Shown: positions 43,742 to 52,080 of the stretch, one piece after another
How positions within the stretch are numbered: position 1 is the stretch's first letter
Layout of the letters: every line of letters starts with the position of its first letter
Assembly (NCBI RefSeq): GCF_009765275.1
Contig: NZ_VOPH01000003.1
Span: 558,001-622,000, forward strand
Direction of reading: 5' to 3'
Source of the DNA: Chachezhania sediminis
GTDB lineage: Bacteria > Pseudomonadota > Alphaproteobacteria > Rhodobacterales > Rhodobacteraceae
DNA length: 64,000 nt
Translations under genes and position numbers: made by a program
The notes under the pieces: model-generated
Told to the model about the DNA's origin: nothing
The model's input: only the letters and a program-made list of their open reading frames with translations
The model's database searches: none

Positions 43742-43847
43742 TTAATCAGGAACGAGTTATACCGTTTTTGAACCGTTGCACCACTTTGTTTAGGACATTC
43801 ACTCCGCCAGACCCGGGGTCAGGCAGGAATTGGAAGGACAGCATCTC
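43742..43847. promoter_or_regulatory. divergent promoter region of the NTPase regulator and serine hydrolase genes
   Basis: An AT-richer 106-bp gap. On the plus strand TTGAAC (43768-43773), a 17-bp spacer and TAGGAC (43791-43796) form a weak promoter for the hydrolase operon. On the minus strand TATAAC (43756-43761) could be the regulator's -10 box. No palindrome of useful length is seen. Confidence 0.3.
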
Positions 43848-45104
43848 ATGATTGGATCCGAGCAGGTAGGCATGGCAGCGCGGGTGTCGATGCTGGCCGT
43901 TTCGACGGTGATGGCAACGGCGGGGATCGCCGCCGCACAGACTTGTGTGCCGGACCCCGCGGCCGTGATCGCCGCCGGGCAGACCCCGACCGTGTTGGGC
44001 GCCCTGCCGGCCGAGACGGTGGCAAAGCTGGAAGCCGCAGTCGAAGGGGCGATGCCCTATACGGCGGCGCCGGGCGCCATCGCTGCGGTGATGACGCCGG
44101 ACGGCGTGTGGATGGACGCCTTCGGCATCGCCGATCCGGCCACCGGAGCGCCGATGGAACCGGGCATGCACACCCGCATCGGGTCGGTCACCAAGACCTT
44201 TACCGGCACGCTGATCCTGCAACTGGCGCAGGCCGGCAAGCTGTCGCTGGACGACACCATCGGCCAGTATGTCGACGGCATCCCCAACGGCGACGTGATC
44301 ACGCTGCGCCAGCTGGCCAGCATGACCAGCGGCGTGCAAAGCTATACCAAGGTCGACGCCTGGCTGGATATCTTCTTCGAATACCCGTTGCGCAGCTGGA
44401 CCCCGGAACAGCTGGTGGCTTTTGGCGTCTCGGAATCCCCGATCTTCGAACCGGGGGCCGCCTATGACTATTCCAACACCAACACGATCCTTCTGGGCAT
44501 GGTGGTCGAGCAAGTGGCCGGCCTGCCCATCGCCGAGGCGATGCAGACCATGATCCTGGATCCACTGGGGCTGGAAAACACCTATTGGCCCGGCGACAGC
44601 ACCGAGATGCCGGAGCCGTACCCGCAGGGCTTCACCCTGCAAGGCAATGCCGCCACGCCGGAAAACCCGTCGAACGCCACGCACTGGAACCCGTCCTGGG
44701 GCTGGACCGCGGGCGAGATGGTGTCGGACATCGGCGATCTGCTGATCTATGGCCGCGCGCTTGGCACCGGCCATGGCCTGCTGGATGCGGCGACCCAGAC
44801 CGAACGGCTGACCTCGTTCCCCGAACCGGCAGGCTATGGCCTTGCGGCTGGCTGCACTGCCGGATGGATGGGCCATACCGGCGAACTGCCGGGCTATAAC
44901 ACGACAGTCTTCTACAACGTCGCGTCGGACACGACGGTGATCGTGCAGGCCAACAGCGACATCCCGTCGGGCGATTGCGGGGATGACGAGGATCTGTTGC
45001 CCGGCAACCCGACCGATGTCGTCTGTTCCGCGCCCGCCTCGCGGATCTTCTCTGCACTGGCAGAGGCCCTGGGCCAGCCGTTCGCCATGCCTGCCGTGCA
45101 ATAA
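43848..45104 (+). CDS. exported serine hydrolase (beta-lactamase/D-Ala-D-Ala carboxypeptidase family)
   Basis: A 418-residue secreted protein of the class C beta-lactamase-like family. The signal peptide is MLAVSTVMATAGIAAAQT (cleavage near residue 31). Active-site motifs are SVTK (Ser113, Lys116) and YSN (Tyr207-Asn209), with HTG in MGHTGELPG near the C-terminal third. The family covers carboxypeptidases, esterases, peptidases and lactamases, so the substrate is open. It starts at ATG 43848 with GGAAGGA upstream and is only 12 bp before the TpsB gene, so the two are co-transcribed. Cysteines CGDDEDLLPGNPTDVVC near the end may form a disulfide. Confidence 0.88.
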   Translation: MIGSEQVGMAARVSMLAVSTVMATAGIAAAQTCVPDPAAVIAAGQTPTVLGALPAETVAKLEAAVEGAMPYTAAPGAIAAVMTPDGVWMDAFGIADPATGAPMEPGMHTRIGSVTKTFTGTLILQLAQAGKLSLDDTIGQYVDGIPNGDVITLRQLASMTSGVQSYTKVDAWLDIFFEYPLRSWTPEQLVAFGVSESPIFEPGAAYDYSNTNTILLGMVVEQVAGLPIAEAMQTMILDPLGLENTYWPGDSTEMPEPYPQGFTLQGNAATPENPSNATHWNPSWGWTAGEMVSDIGDLLIYGRALGTGHGLLDAATQTERLTSFPEPAGYGLAAGCTAGWMGHTGELPGYNTTVFYNVASDTTVIVQANSDIPSGDCGDDEDLLPGNPTDVVCSAPASRIFSALAEALGQPFAMPAVQ

Positions 45105-45116
45105 GGAACAAGGCCC

Positions 45117-46796
45117 ATGACAGTGCTGCGTTTTGACCGGTTCTTCCATACGATCGCCCGGCTTGGGCTGGGTCTTGCCTGCTGCGGCGCCCTGACGGCG
45201 CCCGCCCTTGCCCAGACGTCGCCCATCGTCGACCGGGCGGTCGCGGGACAAACGGTGATCCTGCAACGCTTCACCCCACCGCCGCAGGTGGGCTCGATCG
45301 GCATCGGGGTCGAGGACCAGCGCCAGCGGCTGGACATGGCCGCGGCCGAAAAGGTCAGCTTTACCCTGCGGTCGGTCGCCTTGGACGGGGTGCGGACGAT
45401 CCCGGTCGACAACCTGAACCGGCTCTGGGCCGACATGATCGGCACGCAGGTCACGCTGGCCGACCTCTACCGCCTGGCCGAAGCGGTGGACGGCGCCTAT
45501 CTGGCGGCCGGCTATTTCTCGAACACCGTGGTGCCGGTGCAGGACTTCCGCAACGGGCAGGTCCGGCTGCAGGTCTACGAAGGCTATGTCCAGCGGGTCG
45601 AGATCACGTCGGACATCCCCGGGATCGAAGCGCGGCTGCGCCCCTATATCGACAAGATCCTGGCGATGAACCCGATCCGGGTGAAGGACGCGGAACGCAT
45701 CCTTCTTCTGATGAGCGACCTGGGCGGGCTGGAGATCGAGGGCACCTTCGTGCGTCCCGACACGCCCACCGGCGGCGGGCTGCTGCGGCTGGAGGTGAGC
45801 CAGGACAAGAGATCGGGGATGATCGGGCTCGACAACCTCGGCTCCGACTCGGTTGGGCCGCTGGAACTGTCCGGGTCGATGCAGCTGAACGATGTCTTCG
45901 GGCTGTTCGAATCGACCAGTATGGTGGTCGTCCTGACGCCGAACGACACGTCGCAGATGATGCTGTTCCAGTTCGCGCAGGACTATCCCGTGGGCAACAA
46001 CGGGCTGGCGGCGGGGTACAGCCTGACCTACCTGCGGCAGAACCCGGGCGGGCCGCTCTGGTCGCAGGACATCGACGTCACCTCGAATATCGGCACGGCC
46101 TACCTGTCCTTCCCGTTCCTGCGCACCATCGACACCAGCCTGTTCGGCCGGGCCGAACTGACGGTCCGGAACGATACGGTCGACGTGGCCGGCAATGCCC
46201 TGTCCCGCGGCAAGACACGATGGGCGACCTTCTCGCTGCAATACGACCACGACCTGGAGACCGGTAACCTGACGGCCGAGGGCGGGATGAACTTCGGCGT
46301 GGCCTCCGACATCGACATGGGCGACGTGCCGGGCAATTTCCGTTTCCTGAACGCGTCGGTGGATTATACCCAGTCGCTGGGCAGCGTCGCCGACCTGAGG
46401 ATCCGCGGCACGGGCCAGTATTCGCCGAAGCCCCTGCCGGGGGCGGTCCAGTTCGCCCTTGGGGGGGACCCCTATGGCTGGGCCTTCAACAACGGCACGC
46501 TTTCCGGCGAAAGCGGCGTGGCCACCACGGTGGAACTGTCGCGCAGTTTCGAGACCGGCTGGGGCTTCCTGCCCGGCGTGGCGCTGGGTCTCTTCGCCGA
46601 CTACGGATCCGTCTGGAACGACGACGGCAGCCCGAACCTGTCGCGCGACAGCCTGGGGTCCTGGGGTCTGGGCGTGAAGGGCATGCTGAACGACGCCATG
46701 CAGTTCGAGATCATCGCCGCCCGCCCCTGGAAGATACCCGAGGAACAGGACGACCCCGGCAAACAGCTTCTGTTCCGGCTGGCCATCCCGCTCTGA
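45117..46796 (+). CDS. TpsB/ShlB/FhaC-family outer-membrane transporter (two-partner secretion)
   Basis: A 559-residue protein. Signal peptide (LGLGLACCGALTAPALAQ), a proline-rich linker, POTRA domains (about 75-230: FTLRSVALDGVRTIPVDNLN and VYEGYVQRVEITSDIPGIEA), and a beta-barrel of about 310 residues ending FRLAIPL. TpsB proteins secrete large TpsA exoproteins across the outer membrane. No TpsA gene is adjacent; the only giant exoprotein here has its own barrel. The lid motif usually read as VRGF/YGRA-x appears as GGDPYGWAFNNGTLSGESG, with Trp where Arg is expected. It is in one operon with the serine hydrolase. Confidence 0.85.
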   Translation: MTVLRFDRFFHTIARLGLGLACCGALTAPALAQTSPIVDRAVAGQTVILQRFTPPPQVGSIGIGVEDQRQRLDMAAAEKVSFTLRSVALDGVRTIPVDNLNRLWADMIGTQVTLADLYRLAEAVDGAYLAAGYFSNTVVPVQDFRNGQVRLQVYEGYVQRVEITSDIPGIEARLRPYIDKILAMNPIRVKDAERILLLMSDLGGLEIEGTFVRPDTPTGGGLLRLEVSQDKRSGMIGLDNLGSDSVGPLELSGSMQLNDVFGLFESTSMVVVLTPNDTSQMMLFQFAQDYPVGNNGLAAGYSLTYLRQNPGGPLWSQDIDVTSNIGTAYLSFPFLRTIDTSLFGRAELTVRNDTVDVAGNALSRGKTRWATFSLQYDHDLETGNLTAEGGMNFGVASDIDMGDVPGNFRFLNASVDYTQSLGSVADLRIRGTGQYSPKPLPGAVQFALGGDPYGWAFNNGTLSGESGVATTVELSRSFETGWGFLPGVALGLFADYGSVWNDDGSPNLSRDSLGSWGLGVKGMLNDAMQFEIIAARPWKIPEEQDDPGKQLLFRLAIPL

Positions 46797-46799
46797 CCG

Positions 46800-47708
46800 T
46801 CAGGGCAGCCTTTCGGCATCGCCGGCGCTGAAGCCGCGGGCGATACCGAAGAAGGCATCCAGGATCCGGCCCCCGGCCTCCTGCAGGCAGAAGACGGTCT
46901 CGTGCGTGGCCAGGCCGCGCATTTCCACGATGGGCAGACGCGCCACGCCGTCCAGGCGGCTGGTGCTGGCGCGCCACAGGAAGCCGATGCCCAGCCCGTT
47001 GACCACCGCCTCGTAAAGCCCGTCGCGGGCGTCGAGCGTCAGGAAGGGTTGCGGCACCAGCCCGGCCCGCGCGAACATCCGGTCGACGGCCCGCTGGGTC
47101 GACGATCCCGTGGCACGAAAGATCAATGGTTCCTGTGCCAACTGGGCCGCCGTCACCTCTGACGCAGCCGCCAACGGATGATCCAGCGGCGCTATGGCGA
47201 TGACCTGCGATTCCGTCAGGTTCTCGCGCCGGAAGCGGGGGTCGCTGGGCACGTCCGGCAGGACGCCGATATCGCATTCATGGGTCAGGACGGCGCGGGT
47301 GATTTTCTGGTGCGATCCCGTTTCGACCTTCAGCGTCACGCCCGGATAGGCCCGATGGAAGGCCGCGATCAGGGCCGTGCCGGGCATGGCATTGCCCAGA
47401 CCGATGGAAATCCGCCCCTCTCGCAGCGACGACCGGCTTTGCAGCAGGCGTTCCGCCTCGCCCCGGGCCTCGGCCATGCGTTCGGCCGAATCGCACAGGC
47501 GCAGGCACAGGCCCGTCGGCACCAGCCGCCCGGATTCACGCAGGAACAAGGTGACGCCAAAGTCGGCCTCCAGCGCGCGAACCTGTCCGGAAACAGCGGG
47601 TTGCGTGACGCCAAGGGCGCGCGCGGCCCCGGCATAGGACCCCGCTTCGGCCACGGCACGGACGGCGTCCAGGCGGGCAATGCTCAAACTCATTCTGCTC
47701 GATTCCAT
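46800..47708 (-). CDS. LysR-family transcriptional regulator
   Basis: A 302-residue regulator. Helix-turn-helix AGSYAGAARALGVTQPAVSG (residues about 21-40) and a LysR substrate-binding domain with RISIGLGNAMPGTALIAAFH and LTHECDIGVLPDVPSD. It is divergent from the HAD-phosphatase/Dpp operon, which it probably activates in response to a nutrient. It converges on the TpsB gene with a 3-bp gap. The start is ATG 47708 or ATG 47693; neither has a strong ribosome site. Confidence 0.9.
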   Translation of the reverse strand: MESSRMSLSIARLDAVRAVAEAGSYAGAARALGVTQPAVSGQVRALEADFGVTLFLRESGRLVPTGLCLRLCDSAERMAEARGEAERLLQSRSSLREGRISIGLGNAMPGTALIAAFHRAYPGVTLKVETGSHQKITRAVLTHECDIGVLPDVPSDPRFRRENLTESQVIAIAPLDHPLAAASEVTAAQLAQEPLIFRATGSSTQRAVDRMFARAGLVPQPFLTLDARDGLYEAVVNGLGIGFLWRASTSRLDGVARLPIVEMRGLATHETVFCLQEAGGRILDAFFGIARGFSAGDAERLP

Positions 47709-47827
47709 AGGTCGACTTTGGGTTGGCCATAGTCTGACTTGGTTTCGTTACAGCCATGTCACAGCGCGCCCGCAAAGGTCGAGCCCAAGACAAGGGGCAC
47801 CCGCCCCCACCCGACCGGAGAGCCGCG

Positions 47828-48583
47828 TTGACCACTGCCACGACCCTTCTGCCCGCGATCAGCCGCCATGCCTTCCTGGACCCGACAGGCGTGGCCGGGG
47901 CCGGGATCGTGCTGTGCGACCTCGACGGCTGCCTGATGTCCGAAGGCCGCGCCTTCGCCGATGCCGCCGATTTCGTGGCCACCTGCGGCGCCCGGTTGTG
48001 GATCGTGTCGAACCAGTCGGATTCCACGGCCGCCGACCTGTCGCTGCGATTGGCGGACCACGGCCTGACCGTCCCGGCCAATCGCATCCTTCTGGCGGGC
48101 GAGGTCACGCTGACCCACCTGATCCGGACCCAGAACATCCGCCGGCTGAAACTCTTCGCGGCCGAACCCCTGCACCGCATGGCGCAGGTGGCCGGGGTGG
48201 ATCTGGCCCCGGCACAGGCCGACGCCGTCCTGATCTGCCGCCACGCCAGCGTCAACGTCGACACGATGGGCACCATCCTGGCACAGGTCGCGGACGGCGC
48301 CGCCCTGTGGGCCGCGAACGAGGACATGTCGCATCCCGGTCATGACGGCCGGCCCGTGGCCGAAACCGGGGCACTGCTGGCCGCGCTTCAGGCGATAAGG
48401 CCCGGCTTGGAGTGGCAAAGCCTGGGCAAGCCCCATCCGGCGATGCTGACGCTCGCGCTGGAACAGGCGGGGCTGGGGCCACGGGACGCCGTTTTCGTCG
48501 GCGACAATGCCCGCACCGACGGCCGCGCGGCCGCCGCCGCCGGCATCCGCTTCATGCACATCCAGAGGAGCCCCGAGGCATGA
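47828..48583 (+). CDS. HAD-family phosphatase (HAD-IIA/NagD-like)
   Basis: About 251 residues with the four HAD motifs: CDLDGCLMSE (nucleophile Asp), VSNQS (Ser/Thr motif), GKPHPAML (Lys motif) and VFVGDNARTDGRAAAAAG (acidic motif). The type IIA cap lies between motifs II and III. NagD-like enzymes dephosphorylate nucleotides, sugar phosphates or glycerol phosphate in the cytoplasm. I place the start at TTG 47828, after CCGGAGAG. An in-frame ATG 47756 would add 24 basic, low-complexity residues. Its stop overlaps the permease start (ATGA), so it belongs to the peptide-type importer operon. Confidence 0.85.
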   Translation: MTTATTLLPAISRHAFLDPTGVAGAGIVLCDLDGCLMSEGRAFADAADFVATCGARLWIVSNQSDSTAADLSLRLADHGLTVPANRILLAGEVTLTHLIRTQNIRRLKLFAAEPLHRMAQVAGVDLAPAQADAVLICRHASVNVDTMGTILAQVADGAALWAANEDMSHPGHDGRPVAETGALLAALQAIRPGLEWQSLGKPHPAMLTLALEQAGLGPRDAVFVGDNARTDGRAAAAAGIRFMHIQRSPEA

Positions 48584-49506
48584 TCGCCTATGTCCTCCGC
48601 GTGCTGGCCAAGTCGGCGGTGACGCTTTTCGCCATCGTCACCGTGACCTTCATCGCCACGCGCCTGTCCGGCAACCCGATCGAGACCTTCCTGGGCGAAG
48701 GCCTGACCACCGAAGGCCGTGAGGAGCTGATCCGCTATTTCCAGCTCGACCGGTCGCTGTGGGAGCAATACCTAGCCTTCCTGCGCGGCGTCCTTTCGGG
48801 TGAATTCGGCCTGAGTTTCGTCGACCGCCGGCCGGTGACGCAGGTGGTGGCCGAACGGCTGTGGCCTTCGGCACAGCTGCTCTTGTCCTCCATCGCGCTG
48901 ACCCTTGCCGTTTCGCTGCCCCTGGGCGTGCTGGCAGCGGTCTATCGCAAAAGCTGGGTCGGATCGGCCGTGATGGTCGTGGCCTTCGCGGGCTACGCGG
49001 TGCCGAACTTCATCCTCGCCATCGTGATGATGCTGGTATTTTCCTACTGGCTGAACTGGCTGCCGGTGGTGGGCAACGGATCCTTCGCCCACTTCATCAT
49101 GCCCACCATCGCCATGTCGGGCGTGCTGATCGCCGCACTGACACGGTTTACCCGCAACGCCATGCTGGACGTTCTGGGGCAGGACTTCATCCGCACCGCC
49201 CGTGCCAAGGGCCTGTCCGAACTGCGCGTCGTCCTGCGCCATGGCCTGGGCAATGCCGGGGTCACCGTGATCTCGGTCATCGGCCTGCAGTTCGCGGGGC
49301 TGGCAGCAGCGGGCAGCGTGGTCGTGGAAAGCATCTTTTCCTGGCCCGGGATCGGACAGCTTCTGGTGAACGCTGCGATCATCCGCGACTACCCGGTGCT
49401 GCAGTTCGGGGTCATCGCCGTCGCCATCGCCGTCGTCGCGATCAACGCCGTCACCGACATCGCCTATGCGTTGGCCGACCCGCGCATCCGGCTAGCCAAG
49501 GCTTGA
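48580..49506 (+). CDS. ABC transporter permease, DppB type
   Basis: A 308-residue permease with the N-terminal membrane anchor (YVLRVLAKSAVTLFAIVTVT FIATRL) and about five further membrane segments. The EAA-type loop is DVLGQDFIRTARAKGLSELR. GDPPB-like features (AGLAAAGSVVVESIFSWPGI) place it in the dipeptide/nickel/opine importer class. Start overlaps the HAD stop by 4 bp. It pairs with the next permease. Confidence 0.92.
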   Translation: MIAYVLRVLAKSAVTLFAIVTVTFIATRLSGNPIETFLGEGLTTEGREELIRYFQLDRSLWEQYLAFLRGVLSGEFGLSFVDRRPVTQVVAERLWPSAQLLLSSIALTLAVSLPLGVLAAVYRKSWVGSAVMVVAFAGYAVPNFILAIVMMLVFSYWLNWLPVVGNGSFAHFIMPTIAMSGVLIAALTRFTRNAMLDVLGQDFIRTARAKGLSELRVVLRHGLGNAGVTVISVIGLQFAGLAAAGSVVVESIFSWPGIGQLLVNAAIIRDYPVLQFGVIAVAIAVVAINAVTDIAYALADPRIRLAKA

Positions 49507-49516
49507 GGAGCACATC

Positions 49517-50395
49517 ATGGCCAGCCTCGCAGATATCGTCGCCCGTCCCCGCCGCAAGGGCCACGCCACACCCGATGTCGTCCAGAAGATCGCCCTTGCC
49601 GTGGCCGCCCTTCTGATCTTCGCCGCGCTCTTCGCGCCCCTGATCGCGCCCTTCGAGCCCTTGCAGCAAAGCCTTCTCAGCCGTCTACGCCCCCCCATCG
49701 GTTTCGACCGCTACAGCCCCTGGCATTTCGCGGGCACGGACGAGCTGGGCCGCGATGTCCTGTCCCGCGCGCTTTTCGGTCTGCGCCTGACCCTGACCCT
49801 GGCCTTTGCCGGCGCGGTGATCGGGCTGCTGATCGGCGGCACGCTGGGCCTGATCGCAGGCCTTGTCAGCGGCTGGGTCGAGGACACGATCATGGCGCTG
49901 GTCGACATGCAGATCGCCATTCCCTTCACGCTGGTGGCCCTTCTGGTCCTGTCGCTGCTGGGATCGAACATCACCGTGCTGGTGCTGGTCCTGGGCATCG
50001 CGGGGTGGGAACAATATGCCCGCATCGTCCGGGCCGAGGTCCGCCGCCTGTCCGCCCTGCCCTTCATCGAGGCCGCATGGACCGCCGGCGCCGGTCCGGT
50101 CTACGTCGCAACCCGCCACGTGCTGCCGAACCTCGTGTCCCCGCTGGTGGTGCAGTTCACGCTGGCCCTGTCGAACATCGTCATCCTGGAAAGCACGCTG
50201 TCCTTCCTGGGCCTGGGCGTTCAGCCGCCCCAGCCTTCGCTGGGATCCATGGTGGGGCTGGGCCGCGACTACATGCCGACCGCGCCCTGGATCGTCCTGA
50301 CCCCGGCGGCGCTGATCGTTCTTCTGACCTTTTCCGTGCAGATCACGGGCGACTGGCTGCGCGACCGCGCCGATGTCCGCCTGCGCGAACGCTGA
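49517..50395 (+). CDS. ABC transporter permease, DppC type
   Basis: A 292-residue partner permease. The class motifs are HFAGTDELGRDVLSRALFG near residue 72 and RRLSALPFIEAAWTAGAGPV (cytoplasmic loop). LGLGVQPPQPSLGSMVG near the C-terminus is typical of DppC. ATG 49517 has GAGGAG upstream, 10 bp after the DppB-type gene. Confidence 0.92.
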   Translation: MASLADIVARPRRKGHATPDVVQKIALAVAALLIFAALFAPLIAPFEPLQQSLLSRLRPPIGFDRYSPWHFAGTDELGRDVLSRALFGLRLTLTLAFAGAVIGLLIGGTLGLIAGLVSGWVEDTIMALVDMQIAIPFTLVALLVLSLLGSNITVLVLVLGIAGWEQYARIVRAEVRRLSALPFIEAAWTAGAGPVYVATRHVLPNLVSPLVVQFTLALSNIVILESTLSFLGLGVQPPQPSLGSMVGLGRDYMPTAPWIVLTPAALIVLLTFSVQITGDWLRDRADVRLRER

Positions 50396-50457
50396 TCAAC
50401 GAAAAGAGCCGCCCCGTGCGGCCAAGACACGAACCCCAACCAGAACCGGAGATCGCA

Positions 50458-52008
50458 ATGATCCGTCTGATGCTGACCACCGCCCTTGCCGCGCTGCCCA
50501 TGGCCGCCGTGGCGCAGGAAATCACCGTCGGCGCTGCCAACATGGCGCCCTATCTCGACCCCGGCCGCGACCATTCCAACGTCGGTTCGCAGTTCTACTA
50601 CAACAGCTTCGACACCCTGATCGACCGCGACCACACCAAGCTGGAACCGGAATGGGTCCCTGCGCTGGCCACCTCGTGGGAACTGGTCGAACCCACCGTT
50701 ATGGAGCTGAAGCTGCGCGACGGCGTCAAGTTCCATAACGGCGACGACATGACGGCCGACGATGTCGTCTTCTCGCTGAACCGGATGATGCAGGCGACCT
50801 TCCCGCCCTATGTGGTGCGCGCCAAGGACCGGTTGGGCAATTTCACCCACGCGGAAAAGGTCGACGACCACACCGTCCGCATCATCGCGGAACGCGAAGA
50901 GCCGCTGTGGGAAACGCTGATTTCGCTTCAGCAGATCATGATCATCCCGGAAGATTACACCAAGGCCCTGACCGGCGATCCCGACGTGGCCGAGGACAGC
51001 GATTTCGAAGCCTTTGCCATGGCCCCGGTCGGCACCGGCCCCTACAAGATCGAAAGCTTCCAGCCGGGCGAAAGGCTGGTCTGGACCCGCTTCGACGATT
51101 TCTGGGGCGAACAGGCACCGTTGCAAAAGGTCAACGTCGTCCAGATCGCCGAAACCGCCAGCCGTGTGACCGCGCTGAAAACGGGCGAAGCGGATATCGT
51201 GACCAACCTGGCGCCCGACCAACTGGCGCTGGTGGACAACGACCCGAACCTGAAGACCGAAGGCAGCGCCACCGCGCTCTTCCACGTCATGATCATGAAC
51301 CAGAACCATCCCAAGCTGCAGGATCCCCGGATCCGCAAGGCGATGAGCCTGGCCATCGACCGCGACGCCCTGAACGAAGCGCTGTGGTTCGGCAAGGCCG
51401 TGGTTCCCTCGACCCACACCATGGTGGAAATGGGTGCCCTGCACCAGCCGGACCTGGTGACCTTCGAATACGATCCCGAACAGGCCAGGGCCCTGCTGGC
51501 CGAAGCCGGCTATGACGGGTTCGAGATCACCTACGACACCGCGCCGACCTATTACACCAACGGTCTGCTGGCCGCGCAGGCGATCATGGAAATGTGGGCC
51601 GCCGCCGGCATCAACGGCAAGGTCCAGGTCAAGGACAAGTGGTCCGGCAACGACCCCGAGATGATGGCCCGCAACTGGTCGAACCCGATGTATTTCGCCG
51701 ACCCGTTCGGATCCTTCGGCGTGATGTGGGCACCCGGTGGCCCGTCGCAGTCCGAAGGCCGCTTCAACACGGACGAGGACTATGCCGAGAAGTGGGAACG
51801 CTTCCGCTTCTCGACCGATGTCGAGGCGCGCAAGGCCGCCTATGCGGAACTGATGGAGCGGGTGAAAGAAGATCCGGCCGTGCTGCCGCTGTATCGTCCG
51901 TTCGAAAGCTGGGGCATGCAGAAGAACGTGAACTGGGCGCCGATGCCCGGCCACATTCCCTATGTGCTCGACTTCCGCGCCGGCAGCATCTCGCTGGCCG
52001 ACAGCTGA
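50458..52008 (+). CDS. ABC transporter substrate-binding protein, family 5 (DppA/OppA type)
   Basis: A 516-residue periplasmic receptor. Signal peptide MIRLMLTTALAALPMAAVA (cleavage before QEITVG). Family-5 landmarks are VPALATSWELVEPTVMELKL RDG, FHNGDDMTADDVVFSLNRMM and IRKAMSLAIDRDALNEALW. Family 5 binds peptides, but also glutathione, opines, heme and sugars. The operon's two phosphatases suggest a phosphorylated ligand, as inference. An AACCGGAG ribosome site precedes ATG 50458. Confidence 0.92.
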   Translation: MIRLMLTTALAALPMAAVAQEITVGAANMAPYLDPGRDHSNVGSQFYYNSFDTLIDRDHTKLEPEWVPALATSWELVEPTVMELKLRDGVKFHNGDDMTADDVVFSLNRMMQATFPPYVVRAKDRLGNFTHAEKVDDHTVRIIAEREEPLWETLISLQQIMIIPEDYTKALTGDPDVAEDSDFEAFAMAPVGTGPYKIESFQPGERLVWTRFDDFWGEQAPLQKVNVVQIAETASRVTALKTGEADIVTNLAPDQLALVDNDPNLKTEGSATALFHVMIMNQNHPKLQDPRIRKAMSLAIDRDALNEALWFGKAVVPSTHTMVEMGALHQPDLVTFEYDPEQARALLAEAGYDGFEITYDTAPTYYTNGLLAAQAIMEMWAAAGINGKVQVKDKWSGNDPEMMARNWSNPMYFADPFGSFGVMWAPGGPSQSEGRFNTDEDYAEKWERFRFSTDVEARKAAYAELMERVKEDPAVLPLYRPFESWGMQKNVNWAPMPGHIPYVLDFRAGSISLADS

Positions 52009-52030
52009 TCTGACCCCGAATTGATAACGG

Positions 52031-52055
52031 GGACCGGGCGGCTGTCGCCCGGTCC
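52031..52055 (+). terminator. intra-operon hairpin (attenuator or mRNA-stability element)
   Basis: GGACCGGGCG (52031-52040) and CGCCCGGTCC (52046-52055) form a perfect 10-bp stem with a 5-base loop, then TTCCCCC. It lies in the 72-bp gap after the receptor gene. Such hairpins after a receptor gene usually keep its mRNA abundant relative to downstream genes by partial termination or 3' protection. Confidence 0.55.
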
Positions 52056-52080
52056 TTCCCCCAGAGCGGAGCCCCAACCC

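Noticed and set aside
41051-43771. A 906-codon plus-strand frame opposite the NTPase regulator
   Set aside because: The minus strand has Walker A/B and a winged helix; the plus frame is Arg/Gly/Gln-rich noise.
43746-46250. An 834-codon minus-strand frame opposite the serine hydrolase and TpsB genes
   Set aside because: Both plus-strand genes are intact family members with signal peptides. The reverse frame is a composition shadow.
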